Of a DNA stretch of 64,000 nt, positions 1-9,030 are shown piece after piece. How positions within the stretch are numbered: position 1 is the stretch's first letter; each line of letters starts with the position of its first letter. The notes below the pieces were generated by a model, which saw nothing but the letters and a program-made list of their open reading frames with translations, did not search any database and was not told the DNA's origin. A program made the position numbers and the translations under genes. The stretch lies in NCBI GenBank assembly GCA_026129905.1, contig JAHCHE010000003.1:1-64000 (forward strand). Reading direction: 5' to 3'. This stretch comes from Bryobacteraceae bacterium (GTDB lineage Bacteria; Acidobacteriota; Terriglobia; Bryobacterales; Bryobacteraceae).

Positions 1-2
1 CA

Positions 3-1373
3 TCAGCAGGGAAAGGAGTTCGCGACTTGACGGATGGTGTTAGCCGGACAGTAGTGACTTTCCCACGTGCAAAGCAAATTGTTGTAGTCCAAAAATTTGT
101 CAATCGAGCAACATAGAAGATGGTAGATAGCCTCTCCGACCTCATGCCCCTCAGACTGAAGGATTTCCCCTCGCATGCCCACCAGGTTCTCAACAAGCGT
201 ACCAAAGCAGAGCAGCTGACGTGAAGAAAACAGGTCCGCCCAGTGGGGCATGCCGTAGGTCCGAGGCCGCTCGTCCGAGCTAACCTTCGGGTACAGTTCC
301 GTCGGGATGACATTCGCCTTTTCCCAACCTGCGCGCAGGCGGTCCAGTTCCCTTTCTGCCACAGTCACAGCCTCCAAGTCGTCGGGTGTTGGCGGCTGAA
401 AGACGAGGCCTTGGGTCGTTTTGAGTGCGACGGCGTACATGGCGCTGCGCATCTCACCGTTCTGAGCTTTGGCCTTGATCCAGTCGGGATCGATCTGATG
501 GTTGGTGAACAACGAGATGCCCTTGCCCCGGTCGTAGCTGGGTGGAGGCGCTTCGCTGATCTGGCCCGCGCCCCGGCCGATCTTGACCATGTCCACCCAC
601 CAGGTTCCGTGCTTCTTGTCAACGTGCGGGCGGGCGACCTGCCGGGTTCCACTCTTCGGCTTGAGCAGATGCCAATCCGGCACGAGAGGCGTGTGATGTT
701 TGGTATCCGGACATGGCACGGTCCGCGCGAAAATGTAGCAATGAGGCGGGATGATACCGTGCGGCGGGTAAAACTTCTCCATTCGCTTGTTGAATCTCCG
801 TCGCAATTCCGCTCCCCAAAGTCGAGCCTTCGCTACGAGCGCGGATCCAAAGCGGAAAGGATAATCGACCGTCGCCTCCAGCACTGAGCAAGCAACGGGA
901 TTGTACTCGTTGGCGAGCGTCTTGAAGCCGAGCCGTGCCGACTCAAGCGGTATCGATCCACCGCCCGCCATCGGGTCGATAATTGTAACGTGGTCCCGCC
1001 AAAGCTTCTTCGCGGCCTCATGCGCCTTCTCGACATGCTCCGACCGTAAGGTCGCGCGGAAGGCTCTGATACCGTGAGGATTCCTCACCTTCGAGCCGGT
1101 CGCGCGGGCATAGTTGAGGTACTCTTCCGCGGCAATGAGCTGCTTCGAAGTGCCCCAAAACCCCAGGAGCTTTTCAAATACCTCTTTGGGAAAGTCTGCA
1201 GGAAGCACGGACCCTAAAACGGCCGCGCGCGATGCGGTCAGCGGCCGCCTCGCCCACCAGACGTGAAGCCGCTTGTCGGGCGGCTGCTGACCGGTTGATC
1301 GCTCACGGATGCACTCCACGCCGATTGCGGCTGCCGGGAGCCACTCCTCAATAAGTACGCGGGGGCGCTTCAT
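3..1373 (-). CDS. DUF1156-family DNA methylase, short (456 aa)
   Basis: The start ATG (1373) overlaps the upstream stop as ATGA, so the shorter start fits better than the open frame to 1451. Residues 1-50 carry the DUF1156 N-terminus (LIEEWLP, then VWWARRPL), and residues 133-145 the SAM-binding motif I, DPMAGGGSIPLES. Members are usually about 900 aa adenine-type DNA methylases. This one stops at 456 aa, just after an HLLCCSIDKFLDYN segment that in relatives precedes more conserved sequence, so it is truncated, frameshifted or split beyond the window edge. It is the last visible gene of a translationally coupled trio with DUF499, a pairing typical of anti-phage islands. Family call confident; modification activity unproven. 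Confidence 0.85.
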   Translation of the reverse strand: MKRPRVLIEEWLPAAAIGVECIRERSTGQQPPDKRLHVWWARRPLTASRAAVLGSVLPADFPKEVFEKLLGFWGTSKQLIAAEEYLNYARATGSKVRNPHGIRAFRATLRSEHVEKAHEAAKKLWRDHVTIIDPMAGGGSIPLESARLGFKTLANEYNPVACSVLEATVDYPFRFGSALVAKARLWGAELRRRFNKRMEKFYPPHGIIPPHCYIFARTVPCPDTKHHTPLVPDWHLLKPKSGTRQVARPHVDKKHGTWWVDMVKIGRGAGQISEAPPPSYDRGKGISLFTNHQIDPDWIKAKAQNGEMRSAMYAVALKTTQGLVFQPPTPDDLEAVTVAERELDRLRAGWEKANVIPTELYPKVSSDERPRTYGMPHWADLFSSRQLLCFGTLVENLVGMRGEILQSEGHEVGEAIYHLLCCSIDKFLDYNNLLCTWESHYCPANTIRQVANSFPC

Positions 1374-1798
1374 CGGACCGCCTCCACCAGAATTCTGAGG
1401 GCGCGGATCGCGCGCATATGTTGTCCTCCACTCATAAGCCCGAACCACCACGCCGCCTCGGTACCATCCGCCTGCTGGAGATGTGATGCGGCCTTATGCA
1501 GACGCTCGGGGTTCCTCAGGCCCATTGCCACGAGGGTGTAGCAGGCGACGCGAGCGCCCCAATCCGCGTCGAGAGGAAGATACGGTCCCGGTGCGAGCTT
1601 GCTGGATTGCCCGCCGCTTCGCTTCACGGACATTCGCAGAAGGGGCGCTCCCGCCGTGAATGCCAGCGGAGATAAAGCGCCCACCTTGGTGAGCCGCTCA
1701 TGCTGGTGCTTGTTCAGGGTCCGGCGGTAAAGGATGGCCGCATCACCTGCTCGCCTGCGGATGACGCGAACCGCGAAGGCAGCTTCTCGGATCTTCAT
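1370..1798 (-). CDS. small protein of the DUF499/DUF1156 operon, unknown function
   Basis: A 142 aa basic protein. Both ends overlap neighbours as ATGA (ATG 1798 over the DUF499 stop; its own stop over the DUF1156 start), so the three proteins are probably made together. I see no catalytic motif. The middle contains LYRRTLNKHQHERL and the C-terminal half, with GTEAAWWFGLMSGGQ, looks helical. Small proteins of this size often sit between DUF499 and DUF1156 genes in defence loci, which suggests an accessory subunit. That role is inferred only from position. Confidence 0.7.
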   Translation of the reverse strand: MKIREAAFAVRVIRRRAGDAAILYRRTLNKHQHERLTKVGALSPLAFTAGAPLLRMSVKRSGGQSSKLAPGPYLPLDADWGARVACYTLVAMGLRNPERLHKAASHLQQADGTEAAWWFGLMSGGQHMRAIRALRILVEAVR

Positions 1799-4719
1799 GC
1801 GGTGGCGCCTTCCGCCCGGTCGAACTGGGCCTTGATCTGAACTCCGTCTGCGGCATTCTCCCTCATTTGCTGGAGTGAATCCATCAAGCCGCGCCTTCCA
1901 GAGGCGCCGAACGACAGCCTGAGCACCGCCTCATAGCTCACGCCCTCGCTCAACGAATTGAAGATCGTCTGAGCGGTTGGGAGCGGCCTCGTCGGATGGT
2001 TGAGGCTTACGCCGCTGGCGGCGAAATTCATCCGGCCGCCGTCCTTGAGGTTTCCTCCCACAGTGACGGAAAGCGTAAGCCCGTCCGCACCCAAAGGCTG
2101 CGCCAGACCGGCGAGGGTACTTGCCAGGGAAGGAGTGCGCGCAATCAAACTGAGCTCGAGGAGGGGTCGATCTGCGGATAGCTCAATGAGCTGGTCCCAG
2201 GTAGTTGCCGTCGCGCGCGAAGGGGGTGGGGGCGGTGGCGGTGGAATCTCATCCTCGCCTTCTTTCCCCTCCTTCTGCTGTTTCGGCGCGTCTTCCTTCA
2301 GCCAGGCGTCCGCTGATGTACTGCCAATGCTGGATATCAGCACGTCGTCTGTGAGACTGATACCGGTGAGGGTCGCCGGCGCCCGCCGCCGCTGGCCTTC
2401 GGGACCCTGGACACAGCCCCTGCCGTCATACGTGCGGCCGTCCGGCAGGCGAACGGCGATCTTTCCCTGCTCAACCGCCTTCAACAACGTGTTCCGGACG
2501 ATCTGCCCGTCCGGAACCAGCCGCAGATTCGGGGCGGAAAGAAACCGTTCGTGGATTGCCTTGGCCGTGAAAGCGTCCAGCGTCCCGGCCAGTGGCACGG
2601 CGCCATCCAGAATGTTCTTCATGAACAACGACGTGTCGAGAGTGGCGCCCGCCTTATAGATCAACTCCTTCTCTTCGAGGAAGCGCTTGATACACGGCTG
2701 CCCATAAGGCTGTTGCAGCATCTGCTCTTCGGAAACCTGGAATTTCTCATCCAGTTTCCCAAGTAGCCCCGAGGCGGAGTAGATCTGGTCGAAGGCTCGC
2801 CGCGTTTGGGTGTGGAACCGTTTCTGCAATTCCGGCTTCACGCGAGCCACTTGATCGCGTGTCTGCTTCCCGGATTCGCCTTTCGCGTCCTTCTCAATTG
2901 CTTCCGCCGCCATGAGACGACAGGCGCGCGTGATCGCTTCCTCGAACGCGCTGCGCGTCGGCGCCACACCCACGATCGCGTTGCGGAACCGACGCGGCAT
3001 CGGGGCCTTGGGATCGGAGTTGTCCTCATGCCGGCAGACCGCGTCGGCGACCTCGGTGTCTTCGCACAAGGCCAGTTGAAGCTCTGCGGAATTGGAAACA
3101 GCAGAGGCGGTTTTGGGCCAGGCGGCGAGACGGAACGTCGGGCCGCCAAAGTAGCCCTGGGCATCGGCTAGCACTCGGCTGCGCGCATCCTCCACGCTTA
3201 CGTCCCGCATGCGGTCTTCGATCTGCTTGATAATGTTCGCTTCATACCGGAACTGGAGTCCACGCCCGCTTTCCATCGGGTAGGTGTGCCAGCAGACTCC
3301 CGCCAGGCGGTCCAACGCCTCGCCGGCCTCCGGTCCCGCTTCCTCCGGCCGCACTACTGCCAGCGTCATGTCGCCCTTATCCATGCCGCTCGTCGGTTGC
3401 ATTGGCAGGCTTTCCAACAGCAAGGCCGAAGCTACGCGAACGTGGATTCCGCGCCTGGTTTCGCCATCCAACTCCTGAGCATGCTTTTCAATATCGGCTT
3501 TCACGGCGGCGTCGAACCGGTCTCGCTGCAACCGTTGGAGGAGATCCGCCCTGATCCGCTCGCTGGACCAATCGATATCGCCCGCGGAAACGAGGTCGCG
3601 GTCTTCTTTTCGGTCGTGGAGATCTCGAAGGATCCTGGCGAAGAGGCGTAGCACGCCGCGACTCTTCTGGAAATCCTGCATTGCCGACAGACGCTCCTGC
3701 GCTGTGTCGAGCAAGCGTGGATGGAAAGGATAACATTCGACAATACGCTTTGCATACGCCTGCGTCGAGGCTTGTTGAATCTCGGGATCTTTCATCTCCT
3801 GCCCAACCCGGCGATACAGGGAGTGATAGCTGGCGGACGCTGACTGGGCGGCGACCGGGTCCACTTTCTCAAAAAGCCGCCGCACGATAATCTGCGCGGA
3901 TTCGCTTCCGATGGGATCGAAGTCCGAGACTTTCCGGCTCTGCATTTCGTTGAGCTTCACCGCCGTCGACTCCAACGACACGGCAAGGCTGGCCGATTCG
4001 CTCGCATACGCTGCCTGGCGGGCCGGGTCAGTCAGCACGAGAACAGTCTGTGGGCGCTTGCTGACTACCGCGACCAGAGAGTTCAAGAACCCCAGCAGAT
4101 TCCCCTGTCCGCGATCCGAAAGCCGCGCCATGTAGATGACGAGTTCGTCGAGCAAAACCAGAACCGGGCCCTTCGGAAAGACGGAGGCAATCTGGTCTTC
4201 GCTGGGCGATGCCTCCGGATCGTCCGCTTTCCCGAGCGCCTTCAGGGCCTTCTCATCACCGAGCCGAAAGAAAAGCTCTCCCCAAAGGCTGTGCACCTTG
4301 ATGGCCCCGTGCTTGCCAAACTGAGGGACACCGGCCTTGCCGGCGTCGATACCGACCACGATAACGGACTTGGGCCGTCCCGCCGCCGGCAGCAACTCCG
4401 TGCCAAGCGAGACATCCGAGATGTTCTTTCCGAGGTGCCACAGCGCCATCAGAGTGTGCGTCTTGCCGCCGCCGAAACCTGTGCTCAACCGAACCGATAC
4501 TCCAGGCTCCTTGGCGTTTGCCAAACGCTCGAACACCGCCGCGATCACCTTGCACAGCTCTTTGGCCGGGTGGGTGTTCTGGAAGAACGTCGCGGCGTTC
4601 CCGTACACCGCGGGCGCCTTGTTCGCAATGAGGTCGCCAAAATCGGCGGCGAAAATCGCGTCCTCGAGGTCCCCCTTGAGGACCTCATCCCGAGCCTTGG
4701 CGCCAGTCAGAATTCCCAT
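1795..4719 (-). CDS. DUF499 AAA-like ATPase, defence-island type (974 aa)
   Basis: The chosen ATG has a GGAGAG ribosome site five bases upstream and a promoter just beyond; the open frame to 4776 would start inside that promoter. Residues 81-88 are the Walker A loop GFGGGKTH, followed by a DUF499-type ATPase core (VLLDELVIYMARL resembles Walker B). A run of eight prolines lies before the C-terminal domain, probably a flexible linker. DUF499 proteins accompany DUF1156 methylases in islands annotated as anti-phage. The likely role is the NTPase motor of a restriction-like complex; the target and mechanism are not visible here. Confidence 0.88.
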   Translation of the reverse strand: MGILTGAKARDEVLKGDLEDAIFAADFGDLIANKAPAVYGNAATFFQNTHPAKELCKVIAAVFERLANAKEPGVSVRLSTGFGGGKTHTLMALWHLGKNISDVSLGTELLPAAGRPKSVIVVGIDAGKAGVPQFGKHGAIKVHSLWGELFFRLGDEKALKALGKADDPEASPSEDQIASVFPKGPVLVLLDELVIYMARLSDRGQGNLLGFLNSLVAVVSKRPQTVLVLTDPARQAAYASESASLAVSLESTAVKLNEMQSRKVSDFDPIGSESAQIIVRRLFEKVDPVAAQSASASYHSLYRRVGQEMKDPEIQQASTQAYAKRIVECYPFHPRLLDTAQERLSAMQDFQKSRGVLRLFARILRDLHDRKEDRDLVSAGDIDWSSERIRADLLQRLQRDRFDAAVKADIEKHAQELDGETRRGIHVRVASALLLESLPMQPTSGMDKGDMTLAVVRPEEAGPEAGEALDRLAGVCWHTYPMESGRGLQFRYEANIIKQIEDRMRDVSVEDARSRVLADAQGYFGGPTFRLAAWPKTASAVSNSAELQLALCEDTEVADAVCRHEDNSDPKAPMPRRFRNAIVGVAPTRSAFEEAITRACRLMAAEAIEKDAKGESGKQTRDQVARVKPELQKRFHTQTRRAFDQIYSASGLLGKLDEKFQVSEEQMLQQPYGQPCIKRFLEEKELIYKAGATLDTSLFMKNILDGAVPLAGTLDAFTAKAIHERFLSAPNLRLVPDGQIVRNTLLKAVEQGKIAVRLPDGRTYDGRGCVQGPEGQRRRAPATLTGISLTDDVLISSIGSTSADAWLKEDAPKQQKEGKEGEDEIPPPPPPPPSRATATTWDQLIELSADRPLLELSLIARTPSLASTLAGLAQPLGADGLTLSVTVGGNLKDGGRMNFAASGVSLNHPTRPLPTAQTIFNSLSEGVSYEAVLRLSFGASGRRGLMDSLQQMRENAADGVQIKAQFDRAEGATA

Positions 4720-4747
4720 GGACTGCTCTCCATTCTTGCGAAAGACA

Positions 4748-4776
4748 ATAATATGCCTTCTCCCGCACAACAGCAA
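4748..4776 (-). promoter_or_regulatory. sigma70-type promoter of the DUF499 operon
   Basis: Reading the minus strand: a TTGCTG -35 (4776-4771), a 17-bp spacer and a TATTAT -10 (4753-4748, five of six consensus bases). The predicted transcript starts near 4741, about 22 nt before the DUF499 ATG, leaving room for the GGAGAG ribosome site. Confidence 0.55.
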
Positions 4777-4812
4777 TCGGCGCCTTTTGGGTCTGACGGG
4801 TCGCCGCCGTGT

Positions 4813-4825
4813 CTAACGGCGTTAG
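4813..4825. promoter_or_regulatory. CTAACG-G-CGTTAG palindrome, possible operator
   Basis: Perfect six-base inverted repeat around one base, about 37 bp upstream of the DUF499 -35 box. The placement suits an activator or repressor site. The rest of 4777-4953 shows no gene. Confidence 0.3.
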
Positions 4826-4953
4826 CCACCCGCTTCGGTCACAACCCATTCAGATATTTCCAAGTTCCCTTATTTCAGCACATTAGAGCCGAACTTATGG
4901 CCCACAGAGCCGGGCCTCATGGCCTTCTCCCCGAGGTGTTCCTACGCACTTGA

Positions 4954-5400
4954 CATCCAACGCCCGGCGCGCCGGCTCCAGCCGCGCCGCCGAACTCGCC
5001 ATGGGATCGAGTTCCGAGCCCGGACAAGATTCCCTCCACCGCAGCGCCAGGCGGAGCGGACTACACGCCCAAGCTGCCGCTCGAAGCTTACTCGAAACCC
5101 GAACGCGAGCCGCCCGAACTGCCCGAGGCCGGCCCTGGAGCGCGCACCGTCACGATGGGCGCCGCCTCGATTGCCAACTCCTACGCGTCCCGGATCATTG
5201 TGATCGGCGACCTTGCCAACGCCCGCGGCGACGGGAATCCGATTCCCGGGAGTCGTGCCTGTGGCGAGGCAGCAGGGCTATGTGGGCCGCGCGCTTCGCG
5301 ATCATCGCTCGCGGGCCGGGAAATCGTGACCACCCATTCGGTCACCGGCGACGTCACGACCCTGGAGGATTTCACCGTCGTGACCAAGCTGTCGGCGTAG
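4954..5400 (+). pseudogene. 3' remnant of a proline-rich protein
   Basis: The frame is open from 4954, just after an in-frame TGA, with no credible start. It encodes a Pro/Glu-rich stretch (for example PKLPLEAYSKPEREPPELPE) and then a beta-rich tail ending TLEDFTVVTKLSA and a stop at 5400. Near 5255 the sequence GYVGRALRDHRSRAG in another frame continues the tail more plausibly, so at least two frameshifts are likely. I do not recognise the family; short Gly/Asp/Thr-rich ends like this occur in surface or phage structural proteins. It looks like a decayed gene end beside the defence operon. Confidence 0.35.
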
Positions 5401-5433
5401 GATCGACCGAAACCGGCGTCTGCGGGCGTTCCC

Positions 5434-5970
5434 TCACGGCAGCATGATGCCGAACAGCAGATCCGCCTGGTTGGCGCTGGGGATCGCCAGTTTTCCCTCG
5501 AGCCGCGAGTAGCGCAGCCCGGCCGAGAAACGCAGCACCGGTACCTTCAGCTCGAGTCCGCCGCCCGCGGTGAATCCTTTTCGATTCCCCGTTTCCAGCG
5601 TCAACACGTCGCTGAGGCGGTTGAAGGTGATGCCCGCCTCGAGATAGGGGCGCACGAGGCCGCTGGTGAAGCGGTACTTGCCCAGCACAGGAAATTCCCA
5701 GCTCGAGCCGGTGGCCGTCTGTCCGCCGCTCTCCACCTCGAACCGCTTGTATAGGGCATTGACTTCGATGCCCAGCCGGAACGGCAACCGCAATTCGAAT
5801 GCCGGCCCAGCCGTGTAGCGCCGCGTCTGTGTCACCAGCGGAATGCTGCCTCCCAGGCCCTGGCCTTCGATAATGTCCGTCAGCGGTACGCCGCCTTTGA
5901 TCCCGACCGAGATTCCCTGGCCGAAAGCGGCGCCGGCGCAAACGAAGAGAAGGGCGATTCGGATGGTCAC
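5434..5970 (-). CDS. outer-membrane beta-barrel protein (porin-like, 178 aa)
   Basis: Begins with GTG. Residues 1-17 form a signal peptide ending AAFG before QGISVGIKGGVPLTD. The rest is alternating hydrophobic strands with Gly and aromatic residues (LGIEVNALYKRFEV, VRPYLEAGITFNRL) and a C-terminal strand ending LLFGIMLP, as in small OmpA/OprF-like eight-strand barrels. The function of such orphan barrels is not predictable. It is followed on the same strand by no close partner; the ThuA gene upstream ends 34 bp away. Confidence 0.75.
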   Translation of the reverse strand: MTIRIALLFVCAGAAFGQGISVGIKGGVPLTDIIEGQGLGGSIPLVTQTRRYTAGPAFELRLPFRLGIEVNALYKRFEVESGGQTATGSSWEFPVLGKYRFTSGLVRPYLEAGITFNRLSDVLTLETGNRKGFTAGGGLELKVPVLRFSAGLRYSRLEGKLAIPSANQADLLFGIMLP

Positions 5971-6003
5971 TCTTCCATCATCTCGCCTTATGGCGAACCC
6001 CGG

Positions 6004-6819
6004 CTACTTCGCCATTTCCGCTGCAACCGGCTGCGTCACTTTGCCCGTAGCGGCCCACTCGGCGCCCCGGGCGTACGTCACCTGGAATCCTTTGTTGTTC
6101 AGGTTCTCCGGAGCGTGACCCAATGCTGTGGCGAATACCCGGCCTTGTCCGTAATCGAGCGTCCACAGCATCGGCTGGTGAATACCCTTACCGGGCGTCG
6201 GCTGGCGCGGATTCTTGTAGAGCGAGTGGTCGTCCCAAGCTGTCGCCAGCACGCGATAGGTTCCTTCCGGCTGCCACTTCAGGTTGGCGTACAGCTCATC
6301 GTTCGTCACCGCGAACGACGATTTCAGGCCCTGCGTGATGGGATGGTCCACGTCCTTGATATCCACCGTGAAGTCGTGCGCCGGAGAGTGGTGCCCCTGG
6401 TTGGGTCTCCAGTTGCCGCCCGACAGTTTCTCGTATTCGTCCCAGCCGGCGAACGCCGCGGTGGAAAAGTGATACATCACCAGGCCCTTGCCGGAACGGA
6501 GCCAGCTTAGCAGCGCGTTCTCCGCCCGCGCGCCCCACCACCACTCGGGCATTCGGCGCTCGAAGTAGTTCAGCACCACCAGGTCGTACGGCCTCAGGGT
6601 CTCCTCGCTCGCGCCGCGAAAATCCTCCGTCACCCGCACCTCGAACAGCCCGGTGTCTTCCAGGATTTTTCGCAGCATCGGCGTCGTGCCGCGCCAGTCG
6701 TGGCCGTTCTGGCCGGTGATGATGAGCGTCTGGATCTTCTTCGCCTGGCTCTGGGCCTGCGGCGCCGCCACGGGGCAGAAAACAAGAAAGCAGAAAGAAA
6801 GTATCGCGATCTTCCTCAA
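6004..6819 (-). CDS. secreted ThuA-domain protein (271 aa)
   Basis: I chose a TTG start at 6819 because GGAG lies seven bases upstream and it gives a clean signal peptide (LRKIAILSFCFLVFCPVAAPQAQ); the ATG at 6882 would add a charged tail. The mature part is a ThuA-like flavodoxin/GATase-fold domain: LIITGQNGHDWRGTTP, then DLVVLNYFE, LVMYHFSTAAFAGW, and HHSPAHDFTVDIKDVDHPITQGL near the middle. ThuA-like proteins are linked to sugar use (trehalose utilisation in rhizobia) and in this phylum are usually secreted proteins with unassigned chemistry. Confidence 0.85.
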   Translation of the reverse strand: MRKIAILSFCFLVFCPVAAPQAQSQAKKIQTLIITGQNGHDWRGTTPMLRKILEDTGLFEVRVTEDFRGASEETLRPYDLVVLNYFERRMPEWWWGARAENALLSWLRSGKGLVMYHFSTAAFAGWDEYEKLSGGNWRPNQGHHSPAHDFTVDIKDVDHPITQGLKSSFAVTNDELYANLKWQPEGTYRVLATAWDDHSLYKNPRQPTPGKGIHQPMLWTLDYGQGRVFATALGHAPENLNNKGFQVTYARGAEWAATGKVTQPVAAEMAK

Positions 6820-6952
6820 GTTGATTCTCCTGTCGTTCGCCAATATATCCGATTCGTCCCGGCGGGTGAAATCCGGCGCCAAGCTCCAGAGGAATGCCGG
6901 GTTGGCGAAACGCCGGGCGAAAGAAGCGCTCTACGACAGAGGAGGAGGTGAT

Positions 6953-7312
6953 ATGGCGCACGCGCAACATATGACCAGCGAAATCCGCGAATGCATCCAA
7001 AACTGCCTCGACTGCTTCAGCATCTGTCTGGAGACCGGTTACCACTGCCTGACCGTGGGCGGCAAACATACGGAAGCGAAACATATCGCGCTGCTCGAAA
7101 CCTGCGCGAGAATCTGCGAAACGTCCGCCGCCTTCATGCTGTCCGGCTCGGAATTCCATCACCGCACGTGCGGCGTTTGCGCGGAGGTCTGCCGGGCCTG
7201 CGCCGAAAGCTGCTCCTCGCTGGCGGACGGCGACGAGACGATGCGCCGCTGCGCCGACCTTTGCCTCCGGTGCGCGGAGTCGTGTCGGCGAATGTCCGCC
7301 GGCCGGCATTGA
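6953..7312 (+). CDS. four-helix-bundle copper-binding protein (DUF326-type, 119 aa)
   Basis: ATG 6953 follows a strong GGAGGAGG site by a few bases. The protein is rich in regularly spaced cysteines (IQNCLDCFSICLETGYHC, later CGVCAEVCRACAESC and CADLCLRCAESCRR), the pattern of the DUF326 / Csp-like four-helix bundle that stores Cu(I) in the cytosol. No export signal is seen. It is a single gene between two minus-strand genes, so it probably has its own promoter. Confidence 0.88.
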   Translation: MAHAQHMTSEIRECIQNCLDCFSICLETGYHCLTVGGKHTEAKHIALLETCARICETSAAFMLSGSEFHHRTCGVCAEVCRACAESCSSLADGDETMRRCADLCLRCAESCRRMSAGRH

Positions 7313-7319
7313 GCGGCGC

Positions 7320-9005
7320 CTATCCCAGCGCCTCGGAGTGGCCCGTTCGTACGTCCAAGAGCACGGGCGCGTCCGCCGCAAAGGATTCGCGCACCGCGTC
7401 GCTCAATTCGTCCGGCTCGGTGATGCGGCGGGCGTCGACGCCGAACGACCGCGCGAGGCCGACGTAGTCCACTTCCGGTTCCACCAGATCGAGGCCGATA
7501 AACCGTCCAGCGGAGGCGCCGGGCACCTTCATGATCCGGGCGCCTTCCTTCAAGATCCGGTACTGACGGTTGTTGGCGACGACAAAAGTGACGGGAAGGC
7601 GATAGCGCGCCGCGGTCCACAGGCCCTGGCAGCCGTAGAGCGCCGCGCCGTCGCCGATCACCGCAAGCACCGGCCGCCCGGGCCACGCCAGCCGCACGCC
7701 GATGGCGCAATTCAGTCCCCAGCCGAGGGCCCATCCTTTGTGCGCGAAATACCCGTCGCCGGTGCGCAGCAGACCCGAGCGTTCCAGATAGCCGAGCGTT
7801 GTGGTCGGCGCTTCCTCCACCACGGCGACGTCGTCCGGCAAAACGCGCGCCAGGCTGTGCATCAGGCATAGCGGCGTCAGCGGCCGCGCATCGAACTGCT
7901 CCTCGGCCTTGCGGCGGAGCGCCTCGCGTTCGGCCGCATGAGCGCGGGCTCGCGCCGCGCACCGGTCCCGCGCCGCATCCACCTGCTCCGGCGTCATGAG
8001 GGATTCGAGTTGGACCAGCAACTCGGCCAGCGCCGGCTTGAGGTGCCCGAGCAGCCCGGCTTCTACCGGGTAGTTCTTCGCCATCTCCCACGGGTCCACA
8101 TCCACCTGAACGATGCGGATGCCCTCGGGAATGGGCCGCGACGGCTCGTGATAGATGTACTGCTGGAACAGGTCGACGCCCGCCGCCAGCAGGACGTCGA
8201 ATTCCGCCAGGCGCGCGCGTATGTCCGGGGACCATAGCGGCAGCATCCCCGCGGCGAGCGGATGACTCGGGGGAATGCTGCCGCGGTTGTGCGAAGCCTG
8301 CGAATCGTGGAAGACCGGCGCGCCGAGCCGCTCCGCAAGCGCCGCCAGTTCACCGGCCGCTCCGGCCTCGCACACGCGGCTGCCGGCCAGGACTGCGGGA
8401 TTCCGCGCCAAAGCCAATGTTTGGGCCGCGCGCGCAATCTCGCTCAGCGGCGGCCGCACATGCGCGTCCGGAAGCCGCATGGGCGCAACGTCCAGTTCCG
8501 CCGTTTCCATCTGGACGTCCACCGGCAGCGCCAGGAAAACCGGTCCGGTGGGCGGCGTCAGCGCGGTCTTTAGTGCCCGGCGGATGGCCTGCGGCAGGTC
8601 CTCGACGCGGCGCACTTCCGCGGCCCACTTCGTCCACGGCCTCGCCACGCTGACCAGGTCGCCCCAAAGCACCGGCTCCTCGAAAGCGAGGCGACGGTCC
8701 TGCTGCCCGGCGGTGAGCAGCAGCGGCGCGCCGGCGCGCCAGGCGTTATACAACATCCCCATGGCGTTGCCGAGGCCGCAGCCGATATGCACGTTGACAA
8801 CGCCGGCGGAGCGCGATGCCTGCGCGTACCCGTCGGCCATGGCCATCGCGGGGACCTCCTGAAGCGCCAGGATGTACTGGAGCCTGTCCTGCCCGGCGAG
8901 CGCATCCATGAGCGGCATCTCGGTGGAGCCCGGATTGCCAAAGAGATAGCGCACGCCGCTTTCGGCCAGCAGTTCCACCACCGCTCGCGCGCCTGTTGTC
9001 GTCAT
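7320..9005 (-). CDS. ThDP-dependent decarboxylase, benzoylformate decarboxylase-like
   Basis: ATG 9005 has GAGGAA just upstream; an in-frame ATG at 9017 is less well placed. About 561 aa with the three ThDP-enzyme domains. The N-terminus has GNPGSTE and the ThDP-activating Glu in LQEVPAMAMADGYAQ; NVH-IGCGLGNAMG keeps the His that corresponds to the active-site His70 of benzoylformate decarboxylase; the C-terminus has the Mg/ThDP motif GDG...NN (VIGDGAALYG through VANNRQYR). Related 2-oxoacid decarboxylases and lyases share this pattern, so the substrate is open. It lies 13 bp downstream of the DUF4838 stop region on the same strand. Confidence 0.8.
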   Translation of the reverse strand: MTTTGARAVVELLAESGVRYLFGNPGSTEMPLMDALAGQDRLQYILALQEVPAMAMADGYAQASRSAGVVNVHIGCGLGNAMGMLYNAWRAGAPLLLTAGQQDRRLAFEEPVLWGDLVSVARPWTKWAAEVRRVEDLPQAIRRALKTALTPPTGPVFLALPVDVQMETAELDVAPMRLPDAHVRPPLSEIARAAQTLALARNPAVLAGSRVCEAGAAGELAALAERLGAPVFHDSQASHNRGSIPPSHPLAAGMLPLWSPDIRARLAEFDVLLAAGVDLFQQYIYHEPSRPIPEGIRIVQVDVDPWEMAKNYPVEAGLLGHLKPALAELLVQLESLMTPEQVDAARDRCAARARAHAAEREALRRKAEEQFDARPLTPLCLMHSLARVLPDDVAVVEEAPTTTLGYLERSGLLRTGDGYFAHKGWALGWGLNCAIGVRLAWPGRPVLAVIGDGAALYGCQGLWTAARYRLPVTFVVANNRQYRILKEGARIMKVPGASAGRFIGLDLVEPEVDYVGLARSFGVDARRITEPDELSDAVRESFAADAPVLLDVRTGHSEALG

Positions 9006-9030
9006 CGTGTTCCTCATCGGCGCCCGCTCG

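Noticed and set aside
4950-5447. 165-codon ORF in the frame next to the proline-rich remnant
   Set aside because: Arg-rich, no domain; the neighbouring frame has the coding-like composition.
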